A stretch of 64,000 nt of DNA from Sabellastarte sp. h YS-2021 (Eukaryota > Annelida > Polychaeta > Sabellida > Sabellidae): positions 88,627,052 to 88,691,051 of the forward strand of contig OZ024935.1 in assembly GCA_964017235.1 (NCBI GenBank). The letters run 5' to 3'. Position numbers and translations under genes: made by a program. Positions 43,250 through 55,076 of the stretch are shown piece after piece (position 1 is the stretch's first letter; each line of letters opens with the position of its first letter). A model generated the notes under the pieces. That model saw only the letters and a program-made list of their open reading frames with translations. It was not told the DNA's origin and made no database searches.

Positions 43250-46191
43250 TTAAAATATATGCTTGACTGTATCAGGACAATGACATGGAATGCACCAGGG
43301 CATATCTTTACCTTTCAACAGATAGCTGTGCGTGAAATAGGTGTGTCCTATACGGGCTCGAGTAATTACTATTTCCTCCCTATGAGATAAACCCGTCCAA
43401 ACATAAAAATCTCCAACAGTAGGGTTTATTTGAAATAGTTTGTTATCAGGACATGCATTCCATTGAGCTTGCCACTTTTGTTTAAAAACACTATTTACAT
43501 TCACTTTCAAGTCTGTATAGGGGACTTTTAAGTCTAAAACATTAAAATTCAATGCCTGTTTGGCAAGCTCATCTGCTTTTTCATTGCCCTTTATGCCTAC
43601 GTGACTAGGAACCCAAGCTAAAACAACTTTCTTATTTACTGAACAACAATCATTAAAAAGCTTTAAAATATCTTGAATAAAAAGATGATCACAGTTGTTG
43701 CCATCAAGAGCTTGAAGACTAGATTGGTTTTGAATGGGTTCCAATTTCTTAAGATATGACTTACGAGCAGAACTAAAAACAGCACAACCATATTCCAATC
43801 TAGAACGAACAAATGAACGATAAAGTCTCAATAAAACACTTCTGTCTGCTCCCCAATCCATTTTGGGAACTACTTTCAGTAAGTTCGTGGCTTTTTCACA
43901 TTCTGATGAATATAATCAATGTGTGCCTTAAAATTCAGTTTACTGTCAAATATAACACCAAGGAACTTAGTTTGTGAAACAACAGGGATTTGTGAATTAT
44001 ATATTGTCAACGTTGGGTCTGGATGAAGTTTTCTTTTATTACAGAAATGCATGCAAACAGTTTTGGTTTAGAAAACTTAAAACCATTTTCATCAGCCCAT
44101 TTTTCTACCGTATTCAGACACAACTGAAGTTGCCTTTCTATTGAAGCCATATTTCTAGAGTAACAAGTGATTGAGAAATCATCAACAAAAAGACAAAAAG
44201 CTAGATTGGAATCACATCAGCAATATTGTTAATCTTTAAAATAAATAACGTAACTGAGAGGATGCTGCCTTGAGGGACATCCATCTCTTGCCCATGTATA
44301 TCTGAATAAACAGATCCTAAACGAACTCTAAAAACTCTGTTTGATAAAAAATTCTGAATAAACATGGGCATTTGCCCCCTTAGGCCTACTTTAGGTAGAT
44401 CTCTAATAACACCATACTTCCATACCATATCATACGCTTTATCTATATCAAAAAAATACAGAGACTACATGGTTGCCTTGTAAAAAGGAATCTCTAATAA
44501 AAGATTCAAGTCTTATTATTTGCTCTGTTGTCGTTCGACCTTTTCGAAAAACCACTTTGATATTTTGTTAAAATATTATTTTTCTCAAGGAACCAAACTA
44601 ATCTACTATTAATCATTCTTTCCATGGTTTTGCACAAATAGCTCGTCAGAGATATGGGACGATAATTGGACGTGTTTTTTTAGTCTTTGCCTGGTTTAGG
44701 AATAGGTATCACAGTGGCCTCTTTCCAGGATTCAGGGATTTCACCTGAAGCCCATATATCATTAAATATATCAAGTAACACCATAAGTGAGTCTCTTGTT
44801 AGATGTTTAAGCAGTTGGTAATGAATTTCATCTGGACCAGTGGCTGTGTCATGAGACTTTTTCAAAGCATCACATAGTTCTCTAATGGTAAACGGTACAT
44901 TATAGTTTTCCGAGTTGTCAGTGTCGAAATCTAGATGTTCTTTTTCGGCTTTCTCTTGATATTTTTTAAACTCTGTACGGTAATTGTTGCTGCTGGAATT
45001 CTTGCTAATTTCTTGGGCCAACCTATTTGCCATGTCCACTCTTTCTGTTATTTTTGTCCCATCATTATTTTCCAGGTGGTGTATTGTGGTGTTACTTTGT
45101 TTGCCACTTATTTTCCTTATCATTTCCCATACCTTCTTTGCTGGTGTCTTTACATTTAGTTTTGATACATATTCATGCCATGATTTCCTTTTATTTTCTT
45201 TAATTATTTTACAAGCATTAGTTCGACAGTTTTTATATTCATTTATGTTATCTGATGTAGGATTTATACGGCATTTATCCATTGCATTTTGATGAGCTTT
45301 AACAGCTTTTTTTGCATTCAGTGTTGAACCATGGTTAGTAGCTACCAGTGGACTGTCCAGGTGACTTTGGCACACATTTTGTTGCTATGTCATTTAATTT
45401 ATTAAAAAACACAGGAAACGTTTCTGTTGAGTCAGTAAAACTATGCCTATTAATATCGAGAGAACACTGAAGTTTGAATTTTGGCCAATCGGCCTTTTTA
45501 AGGTTCCAACGAGGAACATTGTCCTTAGGCATAATCATAACTATATCAATTAAAATAGGAAAATGGTCACTACCACACTGATCAGAATGGACCTGCCATG
45601 TAAAATCAAGAAAAACAGATGCAGAACATAAAGACAAATCTATTGAAATGAAACAGTTGCAGGATGAAAGTAGGTAGGTGACCTATTATTAAGCAAACAA
45701 ATATTAGAGGATTCAAGATTGTTACCTAAACTATTGGATAAGGAACAACCCCATAAATCACTATGTGCATTAAAATCTCCAATAAATAGAAAAGGTGCAG
45801 GTAACTGGTTGACTAGATTATCAAGATCCGTTTGTGCAACATTAAAATGTGGTGGAATATATACATTACATACAGTTATAGTTTTATGCAGAGATACTTT
45901 TACATCAACTGCCTGCAGTTCTCTATCCAACTCGAGTACCTCATGGGGTATACCTTTCTTAACAAAAATAGAACAGCCACCAGTGGCTCTCCCATCTACT
46001 TCAGACATACAAGTTTTAAAATAATGATCAAAGCCTCTAATATTTACAGTATCTGTATCTTTTAAATGAGTTTCCTGCAATGCTAAAATGTAGGGTCTAA
46101 AATTGGAAATTAAATGTTTAATTTCTTCAAAGTTTGGCCTAAAGCCACAACAGTTCCATTGTAGCATACTTTTATTTTTGTTTGGTTCCAT
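43250..46191 (-). pseudogene. LINE ORF2: endonuclease, reverse transcriptase, RNase H
   Basis: Endonuclease: LQWNCCGFRPNFEEIKHLI, LALQETHLKD, FLFIGDFNAHSDLWG and later GSDHFPILIDI. Reverse transcriptase: WKEATVIPIPKPGKD, then after an in-frame stop (about 44678) NTSNYRPISLTSYLCKTMER, VPQGSILSVTLF and the active-site box FVDDFS (about 44176-44190; a variant of YADD). RNase H: VVLAWVPSHVGIKGNEKADE and KQALNF, ending with a CIPCHCPDTVKHIF zinc-like tail. The frame changes several times (for example near 45640, around 44450 and 44190). The intact enzyme would nick target DNA and copy its RNA there. Confidence 0.88.
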
Positions 46192-47124
46192 TATTTACAC
46201 TTTTATTCCCACTCCGCCCTTGTGAACTTGTGATTGGGGTTTCTTCAACACTCATTTTACTGTCATTATCACTCAAAGTCGTTTCTGTTTGTGTTTCCAC
46301 TATTACTGTTTTCATTGTAGGTTTGGTTGCTGCAGCCGCTTGGGCATAGGTTATCTTCACAGAATTAAATATATCCATTTGTTTTTTGGCTTCTGTGTAT
46401 GAAACCCTCTCTCTGCTTTTATTCTTTGAATTTCCTTTTCTTCTTTCCATTTTAGACATTCTTTATCATTTGATGCATGGTTTCCTTGGCAATTTACACA
46501 TTTTGCCTCATTCTTACATTCTTGGGAGTCTGTATGATCTTCTTGCCCTCCTTTAGTGCAAACTTCATTCTTTCTGTAGTTGAATTTAGTATGACCAAAC
46601 TTTTGACACTTGTAGCATCTCACAGGATTCAGGATAAATTGTGACACAGCCACTCTGTAGTAACCCACCCTGATGTATTTTGGTAAGGTCTGGCTCTGAA
46701 AGGTCACTATAAATGTCCCTGTTGGTTTCCTTTGTCCACCCCTGAATACCGATATCCTGTCCAGTTTTATGACACCTTCATCTTTAAGTCCTTCTAATAT
46801 TTCCTCATCAGAACATTCTTTCATATCCGGGCATCTAATGACCCCTTTCTTTGTGTTCAGGCTCTAGTGTGGTGATACAGTGATGCGGATAACATTTTCC
46901 GTAGTCAAGTGCAATTTGGTCGTTTTCAGTAGTTTGTTGCTTTGAGCTTCCTTGTCAACTTCAATTAAAATTTCTCTGTTTCTTAATTTTTTAAAATTGA
47001 AAGGATCAGACCCTAAAACAGCAAATGGCGACAGTTTAAATAAGGGTCTCTCATTGTCTGTGCCTTTTATGAACAAGAAGCGTGGCCATGAACAAATCTG
47101 TACAGAATCCAAGCTCGAAGTCAA
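46172..47124 (-). pseudogene. LINE ORF1, gag-like with CCHC zinc knuckles
   Basis: The N-terminal piece (46864-47124) reads FKLSPFAVLGSDPFNFKKL. The next (46357-46824) contains GTFIVTFQSQTLPKYIRVGY, an RRM-like strand, then knuckles CYKCQKFGHTKFNYRKNEVC and CVNCQGNHASNDKEC. The C-terminal piece is polar. Two frame breaks are visible. The protein would coat the LINE RNA. Confidence 0.8.
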
Positions 47125-47429
47125 AATATCAGAGTTCTAGATCGTTTCCTATCAGTCAGTTGAGAGTGTTGAGTAGCCATATGAAAACAGTAGTTATTCG
47201 TTGCAAATGCTCTCCACCCACCCTTCGAGCCCAACAAGGGGATATCATTATAGTGTGGAGCAGTGCACACTGATATCAGAGATACATTAGCAATATACTC
47301 AAAGACCACAAAAGTGAACCTTGAACCTAGATACTCCAAAAAAGCACCAAACACCAGCAGAATACAACAATCAAGTACAGTAGTATAAACCATTAGAAAT
47401 AACAAGCCATCATTAATTTGGAGCACTAG

Positions 47430-47671
47430 GGCTTGGCACTACCAGCCGATAGATTAAGCCAGGCCATCTTAAGCTTCCAACGAAGTGAAATTGAGGCCAA
47501 ACCTGTGTATGGCCTCCTCAATGCCATAACAAAGAATTAGCTCAACAGCCAGGATCCTCTCTTCCACTGACATGGATCGCAACCCACAGTAAACAGGCTG
47601 TCCCCAATTAGTCGCCTCTTACGACACGCAGGATATGTTGGGCCTATTCTACTACCCCGGACCCACAGGGG
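47430..47671 (-). promoter_or_regulatory. LINE 5' leader with a conserved motif
   Basis: Read on the minus strand it begins with CCCTGTGGGTCCGGGGTAG and contains GTCGTAAGAGGCGACTAA and an ATCCATGTCAGTGG segment. I recall this leader type recurring at the 5' end of many invertebrate LINEs, where internal promoters lie. It adjoins the target duplication directly. Confidence 0.65.
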
Positions 47672-47714
47672 GTGGGTGTGAACAGAGGGAAGAATACTAA
47701 GTGAGGAAACTTGA

Positions 47715-47905
47715 GGTGAAACAATGAGTCTTGAGATGTTTCCTAAATGCTGTTACTGAGGAGTTTTTTTCATTTAGAAGGAAGATAGTTCCAGATAGTT
47801 GGTGTATAATGGCTGCAGGAATGAGAAAAGTGTATGATTTGTGATTTTTACAATTGAGAGAAGGGATCTGAAGGAACTTTCATTTTAGGTTACTGGGATG
47901 AGGTG
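47715..47905 (-). mobile_element. LINE relic: end of a reverse transcriptase
   Basis: Broken minus-strand frames give SCSHYTPTIWNYLPSK and SVTAFRKHLKTHCF, the C-terminal phrase of CR1/L2-like reverse transcriptases. It lies outside the target duplication of the neighbouring LINE and is a separate, older insertion. Confidence 0.55.
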
Positions 47906-48054
47906 TCAGGATGGATTATTTACTAAGCTATGCTGGCTACATGAGGCCTATTTTTAAAAATATACCCTGCAATTAACAAGAAGGCAATGGATGTTTAAGC
48001 GCGAGCCTCAAAAGAGCTCGGGCTTGTACAGATCACTTTTTTTTTTGTCTCCGG

Positions 48055-48240
48055 ACTTTGATGAAATTGACAACACATGTGCATTCTGAATTTGCCTCTC
48101 TTCCTCTCCAATAGCTAAAATGACACATGTCCTTTTGCCTTTTCCCATACATATGTCCTTCTGAATTTGCCTCTCTTGCTCTCCAATGCAAAAAAAGGAA
48201 ACATGTCCTTTTGGCTTTTTCCCATACATATGTCCTTCTT
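48055..48240. repeat. Tandem dimer, unit about 85 bases
   Basis: Two copies of TTCTGAATTTGCCTCTCTTN, CTCTCCAAT, ATGTCCTTTTGCCTTTT and CCCATACATATGTCC. Non-coding. Confidence 0.8.
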
Positions 48241-48261
48241 ACATTGGACTTCTTACTTTCG

Positions 48262-48446
48262 TGAATTGTGGCACAGCGTGAGGAGTATTTGTCTGCTCAC
48301 TGAGGTTAAGTGGCAATGGGCTAAGTTAGTACTTGGATGGGTGACCGTCTGAGTTCTACACCAGCTGTCGGATGTGTGTCAATTTCTTTGTGTCCCTAGA
48401 CTTTTGTAAATTCTAGTGCACTATTCGTGTCTCTGATGGCTTTGCG
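48262..48446 (+). mobile_element. 5S rRNA-derived SINE, copy 2
   Basis: Better preserved than the copy at 985. GAGGTTAAGTGGCAATGGGC and TTAGTACTTGGATGGGTGAC, then CGTCTGAGTTCTACACCAGC, match the internal promoter and 3' half of 5S rRNA (box C region TACTTGGATGGGAGACCG). The 5' third of 5S is weak. The tail CCCTAGACTTTTGTAAATTC then GTGTCTCTGATGGCTTT is shared with the first copy. Confidence 0.75.
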
Positions 48447-48533
48447 CTCACGCTAGGGGACCAAAACACCTTTTAGCCTTGTTTAGTTGTGGAGTTACGC
48501 AGGAGTACCTGGAAGAACAAGTGACAACCTACA

Positions 48534-48663
48534 CAGGGGCGGATCCAGCCTTTAAGTAAGGTGGGGGTTCACTTCGAGTAAGGTGGGGGTTCACATTGAG
48601 TAAGGTGGGGTTCACACATGTTCATTCATGTTCGAACCCCCCCCCCCCCTGGATCCGCTAGTG
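48534..48663. mobile_element. Small MITE, hAT-like ends
   Basis: 130 bases with inverted ends (CAGGGGCGGATCCAG against the complement CACTAGCGGATCCAG). CTACA occurs directly outside both ends (48529-48533 and 48664-48668). Inside, GTAAGGTGGGGGTTCAC is repeated three times, followed by a run of 13 C. The CAGNGGCGGATC end style is that of hAT relatives, but an 8-base duplication is not evident. Confidence 0.6.
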
Positions 48664-49069
48664 CTACAGTTTTCAAACTCAGTGAGCAGAAATATCTAGT
48701 GTTAAAAGAAAAGACAAAGGAAATAACAAAGGAAATAACATGTTGAAAATTTCTTCATAGAGTAATAATTTCATTTCAAGCATATTTGTAATGTCATTGT
48801 CAAATGGTATACTGTGGAACATATATTGTAAAACTAGTCTATAATGGTCTTGGGGGAAAAATTAACGGAGATAGACCATAGGTAAGGTTACTATGTTGGG
48901 CTTAAATTCGGAAAACTCATAAAACTAAACTTATAATTATAATGGTTAAGAAACATTTTAGTAAATTAGGATTTACTACAAAACTAGTCTGAATAAAATG
49001 GTTAAGAAACATTTTAGTAAATTAGGATTTACCAGGTCACATCAGGATATTTGACAACTACATTCTCAA
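48664..49069. other. Non-coding spacer with a short direct repeat
   Basis: The phrase AATGGTTAAGAAACATTTTA plus GTAAATTAGGATTTAC occurs twice (near 48941 and 49000). Nothing coding seen. Confidence 0.5.
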
Positions 49070-49455
49070 AGGAACATCCCTGCCAAGTTTCATCTTCCAC
49101 TTTGGGGTTGTGGAGATCTGTCCCGGAAAATGTATTCAGGCCCAATGTCCAACACTTCTAACGTCACAGAGGCAATGTCAAAAGGCACACCATGACACTG
49201 CATAACTGTATCGCCAAGGAACATCCCAACCTAGTTTGAATTTCTTCCAACTTTTAGTGATGTGGACAAGATTTCCACGTCCAAAGTCATATTTTTAAAG
49301 TCTAAACACACAGAGCTAAATTCAAAGGTGACACCAAGACTATACCACAATATTGCCCAACTGCATCTAGCAAGGAACATTTCTACTACACATATAAACT
49401 TTTCCACCTCACAGTTTTGAAGATCTGGCCCAGGCAAGATTTTCAAGCGCATGTT
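49070..49455. repeat. Diverged tandem repeat, unit about 145 bases
   Basis: Three units, each with AAGGAACATCCC or AAGGAACATTTC, a CAACTTTT or CCACTTTG phrase, GTGGAGATCTG-like words and a CACACCATGACACTGCA-like segment. Too diverged to judge further. Confidence 0.6.
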
Positions 49456-50029
49456 TTAAGTGCTATAATATCCATAGCCAACATTAAAACAGCTTCTACC
49501 CATCTGACAGCTGACTGCCTACCCAGCCGGATGACATGAGTTGCAAGTAAAACAGTATTGCTGTACATCCCCCATGGGCACTGGAGTAAACGTTGTGATT
49601 AGGTCGAAACAGAGAGACTTAAATTAAGATAATGCTTTGTTTTATTTCTAAACAAAACTCAAAAGTCTAACAAGTGCTCCAGTCAAATAACGCTTAAATT
49701 CTTGTACAGACAACTGAAGCAATGTACACACATATAAAACACGCACCTCACCAACAGGACATAGTGCATCCTGGCTTGTTTGGATCTACCTCCTGACCTG
49801 ACTTGGGATCAGGATGATTTTATCCACAACTGGATAGAAACTACCAGGACAAGCTGTAAACCCCTAACAGACAAACTGTATCAAGTTCCAGCAAGCCTCA
49901 GTGACAAACCAACAGGACTGCAGTATTTTCCCAACTCACCCCGAGTGGACTGATTAATTTCTGGAGTCCGGATCAAGAGTCCGGATCAAACCAACATTAT
50001 ATAAACCCATTATCCTGACATTAATCACC
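49456..50029. other. Unassigned DNA before the Harbinger derivative
   Basis: No exon recognised. It may include the left end of the Harbinger derivative that follows; I could not define a terminal repeat. Confidence 0.4.
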
Positions 50030-51410
50030 ATTTGTCACTGCAAAGATGCCAGCTACAAATTACAGAGACTTTATGCAGAAGCTTAGGGTACTTTGTTTTT
50101 ATTGGGTTTAATGTTTGGATCTTCATCATAATTTGCAGAGATAAGAGGACACATCTAAACCCAGGACCAGCACCTGTCTTACAAGCAGGACCTCAGCCGA
50201 TAGAAGAAGAAAGCCACCAAACCCCTGGGTCATGCCTTGGATACTTCAAAGAGAAGAAAGAGGATGCTACAGAACCCTCCTGGCCGACTTATTACAGACT
50301 GATATCCCAGACAGTTTGTTGGTGTGGGTGGTGAAAACAGCTGCGGTGTGTAGATCTATTGGTAGCTCATCAGTGACTCTAAATTATCAAGGAAAGCTAG
50401 AGAGTCATGACATCTTGCTGGCATCTGAGTTTCTGAGATGGTTAAGATGTATTCCCTTGCAGCTGGTGCTGGTCACTGTGGCTATTGAAATGTCTGTGGC
50501 ACAAATGTTGAAGCTGCACTGAAGATCCTGGAAAGTGTAGGTTGCTGTGGTTGCTGGGGCTGAAGGCTCCTTTCCTCTGCCCTTCTCTGGATGCCGCTTA
50601 GAATTTTCACAGCCTCGTTTCTGAATGTTTGAAAGTCTCTATCTTCTAAGGCCTCCACCTCAGATGCCAGTTAGTTGCAGAAGGCTGTTCTGGTGGTCTC
50701 CTGCCTTGGCCAGAAAAATGATGACAGCATGGTTTTCATTTGTTGAAACTGGTCCATGACCTGCTGGTCCACTGTAGAATGCCCGAAAACTGTGCTGGGG
50801 CTTGTAACCGAAGGTTGTATTGTGGTGCCTGATCACCTGCTGATCTCCATACTATCTGTGTCACTTGAACCTGTAGAGATGTAGTGTACTGAGGCAGTGG
50901 ATGCACTGGCTCCTCATGCCAGGGAGTTAAAGAAGTTATATTTATCCTGAATACAGTTCTGCCTCTCTCTGAGTTCTTTGTCTCTAAGTCACACTTTGAC
51001 AGACAGCTTACAGCTCCTGGCCTTGTCCTTAAAATATTCACTTGTACAACTCCTTGTGGTCCTTCACAATGTCCACAATAGCCTCCTCATCCGAGTCCAT
51101 CAGGTAAATGTTTGTCATGTGCCCCTTCTTATGCCTGGATTGCAATTGAGATGTGCCCAGCTGTCCTCCACCCTCTGGGTCCATTTCTGTGTCACTTCTG
51201 TCTGTCCTTGGATGCTTTTTTACCACTCCCTCCCCTGCTGAGTGTGTAGTTTCCTCCCTCATGCCTTCCTCCCTCTGCCTCTCCTCTCTCTGCCCTCTCT
51301 CCCTCCTCCTCTGTATCTCAGCAGCTGTATTCCTAAAACTCAAACTCTGTAGGTGTGTCTGTGGGAACTTCTATCTTCCTCACTCTTCTGCCCCTTTTAG
51401 GACCCATTTT
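50030..51410. mobile_element. Shrunken Harbinger derivative
   Basis: On the plus strand (50230-50330) PWILQREERGCYRTLLADL and QTDIPDSLLVW correspond to the N-terminus of the Harbinger transposase; the catalytic part is missing. On the minus strand, remnants of the MADF accessory gene follow: an R/E-rich start and SDEEAIVDIVKDHKELYK at 51038-51343, and a QFQQMKTMLSSFFWPRQ plus LASEVEALEDRDFQTF region near 50560-50770. Most of the transposase has been deleted, leaving the two gene edges convergent as in the element at 31892-36442. Ends and target duplication were not found. Confidence 0.7.
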
Positions 51411-54400
51411 TCTTTGTAAAAGCAGCATTTGTAGAAAAACAAAATCATAACCACAAGTCAGCCTAACTTGTATCTCAACACTAAATCCTTGTTAATTTGT
51501 AAAAAAAACCAAAAGCCTTATCTTAAATACTGCCAGTTGTATCTGTGAGATGGCAGATTTCAAATGATGAATTGCACAAACCAGGTTGTGGGTTGGTAAA
51601 ATGGGAATGTCTTGTCCTACACACTTCCCAGCTTATCTGTTGCTGTAACTGCCCTGTCGGTTTCTGTTTTGTTGAGTCGCTGATCCACTGCGACAAGCTG
51701 GGAAATCACAACCGATCGTAACTGACTATGATAACAATGCTCTCAAAACTCCAAAAATCCATAGTTACCAACAAATCGGCCCCAGTTGAACGCCCCATGA
51801 AAGAAAAACTTCTAAGGGCCTAATATGTCTATGTTTAAACAATAGCGCAACATGCAACATGTTATGGTTATGTTGATATTTTTTCTAGTAGGAGTGGGAA
51901 ACATTTTCAAGATATTGGAAATTGTGCAGGAGTAGTCTATGAAACAAGATATTGAACATATCAAGTATACTTTTTGGAAAAGGTACATTACAAATCGCAA
52001 GTAAATTTTTATTTTTGTAAGTTAATAAAGTTAACGGTCGGCGCCACTGGTCCCGCCAAATGACAGAAAAAGTCACCACCAGTAAGACCTTTGTAGACCC
52101 CTAGTAAGCTGATAGCGGGGTCAGTTGGGAGGGCCTTAACTGTCCATTAGGTAAGGTATTAACATATAAAAATTTAATTTTACTTATTAAATTTGCAATT
52201 TTATTGTGCTGATACATCTCACCTAATGGACAATTTGCTAGAATAACTACCACTTGGAACACCGGTCAGTTACTAGGGACTACAAGTGAACTCCAAATTT
52301 TTAAGGCAATGACAACCTTAATCAGGACTCCACTGAGTCCTGTGAGTTGGTTGCAGGTGTCCGATTTTCCAGCAGCATACTGGCATAACCCACACCTGCT
52401 CTGAGGTAGGGAAGAGAGGTATGAGTTCAGTCCCTAGATCCTCCCAAGTATGTACTAGAAAGTACAATATATTATACATATACAAATAAATTTCCTTAGC
52501 TGAAGGTGATTGGCGGATCCGCTGTACAGCCACCACTGAACCCAGTGGAAGAGCTCCAAGTCAGCCCAGGCTGACCACTCCCTCCCCTGCTGAGTGTGTA
52601 GTTTCCTCCCTCATGCCTTCCTCCCTCTGCCTCTCCTCTCTCTGCCCTCTCTCCCTCCTCCTCTGTATCTCAGCAGCTGTATTCCTAAAACTCAAACTCT
52701 GTAGGTGTGTCTGTGGGAATTTCTATCTTCCTCACTCTTCTGCCCCTTTTAGGACCCATTTTTCTTTGTAAAAGCAGCATTTGTAGAAAAACAAAATCAT
52801 AACCACAAGTCAGCCTAAATTGTATCTCAACACTAAATCCTTGTTAATTTGTAAAAAAAAACCAAAAGCCTTATCTTAAATACTGCCAGTTGTATCTGTG
52901 AGATGGCAGATTTCAAATGATGAATTGCACAAACCAGGTTGTGGGTTGGTAAAATGGGAATGTCTTGTCCTACACACTTCCCAGCTTGTCTGTTGCTGTA
53001 ACTGCCTTGTCGGTTTCTGTTTTGTTGAGTCGCTGATCCACTGCGACAAGCTGGGAAATCACAACTGATCGTAACTGACTATGATAACAATGCTCTCAAA
53101 ACTCCAAAAATCCAGTTACCAACAAATCAGCGCCAGTTGAACGCCCCATGAAAGAAAAACTTCTAAGGGCCTAATATGTCTATGTTTAAACAATAGTGCA
53201 ACATGCAACATGTTATGGTTATGTTGATATTTTTTCTAGTAGGAGTGGGAAACATTTTCAAGATATTGGAAATTGTGCAGGAGTAGTCTATGAAATAAGA
53301 TATTGAACATATCAAGTATACTTTTTGGAAAAGGTACATTACAAATCGCAAGTAAATTTTTATTTTTGTAAGTTAATAAAGTTAACGGTCGGCGCCACTG
53401 GTCCCGCCAAATGACAGAAAAAGTCACCACCAGTAAGACCTTTTTAGACCCCTAGTAAGCTGATAGCGGGGTCAGTTGGGAGGGCCTTAACTGTCCATTA
53501 GGTAAGGTATTAACATATAAAAATTTAATTTTACTTATTAAATTTGCAATTTTATTGCGCTGATACATCTCACCTAATGGACAATTTGCTAGAATAACTA
53601 CCACTTCGAACACCGGTCAGTTACTAGGGACTACAAGTGAACTCCAAACAGGACTCCACTGGGTCCTGTGAGTTGGTTGCAGGTGTCCGATTTTCCAGCA
53701 GCATACTGGCATAACCCACACCTGCTCTGAGGTAGGGAAGAGAGGTATGAGTTCAGTCCCTAGATCCTCCCAAGTATGTACTAGAAAGTACAATATATTA
53801 TACATATACAAATAAATTTCCTTAGCTGAAGGTGATTGGCGGATCCGCTGTACAGCCACCACTGAACCCAGTGGAAGAGCTCCAAGTCAGCCCAGGCTGA
53901 CCACTCCCTCCCCTGCTGAGTGTGTAGTTTCCTCCCTCATGCCTTCCTCCCTCTGCCTCTCCTCTCTCTGCCCTCTGTCCCTCCTCTTCTGTATCTCAGC
54001 AGCTGTATTCCTAAAACTCAAACTCTGTAGGTGTGTCTGTGGGAACTTCTATCTTCCTCACTCTTCTGCCCCTTTTAGGACCCATTTTTCTTTGCAAAAG
54101 CAGCATTTGTAGAAAAACAAAATCGTAACCACAAGTCAGCCTAAATTGTATCTCAACACTAAATCCTTGTTAATTTGTAAAAAAAACCAAAAGCCTTATC
54201 TTAAATACTGCCAGTTGTATCTGTGAGATGGCAGATTTCAAATGATGAATTGCACAAACCAGGTTGTGGGTTGGTAAAATGGGAATGTCTTGTCCTACAC
54301 ACTTCCCAGCTTGTCTGTTGCTGTAACTGCCTTGTTGGTTTCTGTTTTGTTGAGTCGCTGATCCACTGCGACAAGCTGGGAAATCACAACCGATCATAAC

Positions 54401-54800
54401 TGACTATGATAACAATGCTCTCAAAACTCCAAAAATCCATAGTTACCAACAAATCGGCCCCAGTTGAACGCCCCATGAAAGAAAAACTTCTAAGGGCCTA
54501 ATATGTCTATGTTTAAACAATAGCGCAACATGCAACATCTTGGATATTGGAAATTGTGCAGGAGTAGTCTATGAAATAAGATATTGAACATATCAAGTAT
54601 ACTTTTTGGAAACGGTACATTACAACTCGCAAGTAAATTTTTATTTTTGTAAGTTAATAAAATTAACGGTCGGCGCCACTGGTCCCGCCAAATGACAGAA
54701 AAAGTCACCACCAGTAAGACCTTTTTAGACCCCTAGTAAGCTGATAGCGGGGTCAGTTGGGAGGGCCTTAACTGTCCATTAGGTAAGGTATTAACATATA
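51223..54800. repeat. Three tandem units of about 1.33 kb, chimeric
   Basis: Unit starts lie at about 51223, 52574 and 53901 (CCACTCCCTCCCCTGCTGAG). Each unit runs from the start of the Harbinger accessory gene through unassigned DNA (AACCAGGTTGTGGGTTGG), then into the terminal region of a DIRS-type element with an AT-rich palindrome (arms GTCCATTAGGT and ACCTAATGGAC), and ends in the recombinase-gene end at AAGTCAGCCCAGG. The third unit is cut short by the DIRS element at 54.8 kb. Units are very similar, with scattered differences, so the amplification is recent. The repeated minus-strand frames of 60-80 codons are not genes. Confidence 0.88.
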
Positions 54801-54839
54801 AATTGCAAATTTAATAAGTAAATTAAATTTTTATAAGTT

Positions 54840-55010
54840 AATATCCTATCCAATGGACAATAGCTTATCCGGTCTGCGCAGACCGGACCGCCAAACGTCA
54901 GAAAAAGACGTCCTGTGTTTCCACCGGCTAGGCCGGTCCAGTACTGTGCACTCGCCAGGTGGCGTGTCGTACTTCCTTCCTGTCTAGACAGCGTGATGTC
55001 ATAGCATCTT
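54840..55010. repeat. DIRS element A, left inverted terminal repeat
   Basis: It begins CCTATCCAATGGACAATAGC and continues through GGTCTGCGCAGACC-type palindromes and GCCAGGTGGCG. The complement occurs at 60907-61073. Confidence 0.88.
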
Positions 55011-55076
55011 TTTCGTTGTCTAAACCTATTAGACCCCTAGTAAACTGATAGCGGGGTCGGTGGGAGGGTCTTGTGT

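Larger units (their letters stand above)
42776..47685 (-). mobile_element. Full-length LINE (APE, RT, RNase H) with 14-base target duplication
   Basis: GTGGGTGTGAACAG occurs at 42776-42789 and 47672-47685, so the element is 42790-47671 on the minus strand. Order 5' to 3': leader (about 47430-47671), ORF1 with zinc knuckles (46172-47124 region), ORF2 with apurinic-type endonuclease, reverse transcriptase and RNase H (43250-46191), then an A/T-rich 3' UTR ending in short TATCTTATCTTAC repeats rather than poly(A). The presence of RNase H and CCHC knuckles suggests the I/Nimb group of LINEs (inferred). Both ORFs carry stops and frameshifts, so this copy is dead, although insertion was full length. 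Confidence 0.9.

Noticed and set aside
48262-48385. Functional 5S rRNA gene
   Set aside because: The 5' third is poorly matched and a SINE tail shared with the copy at 985 follows.
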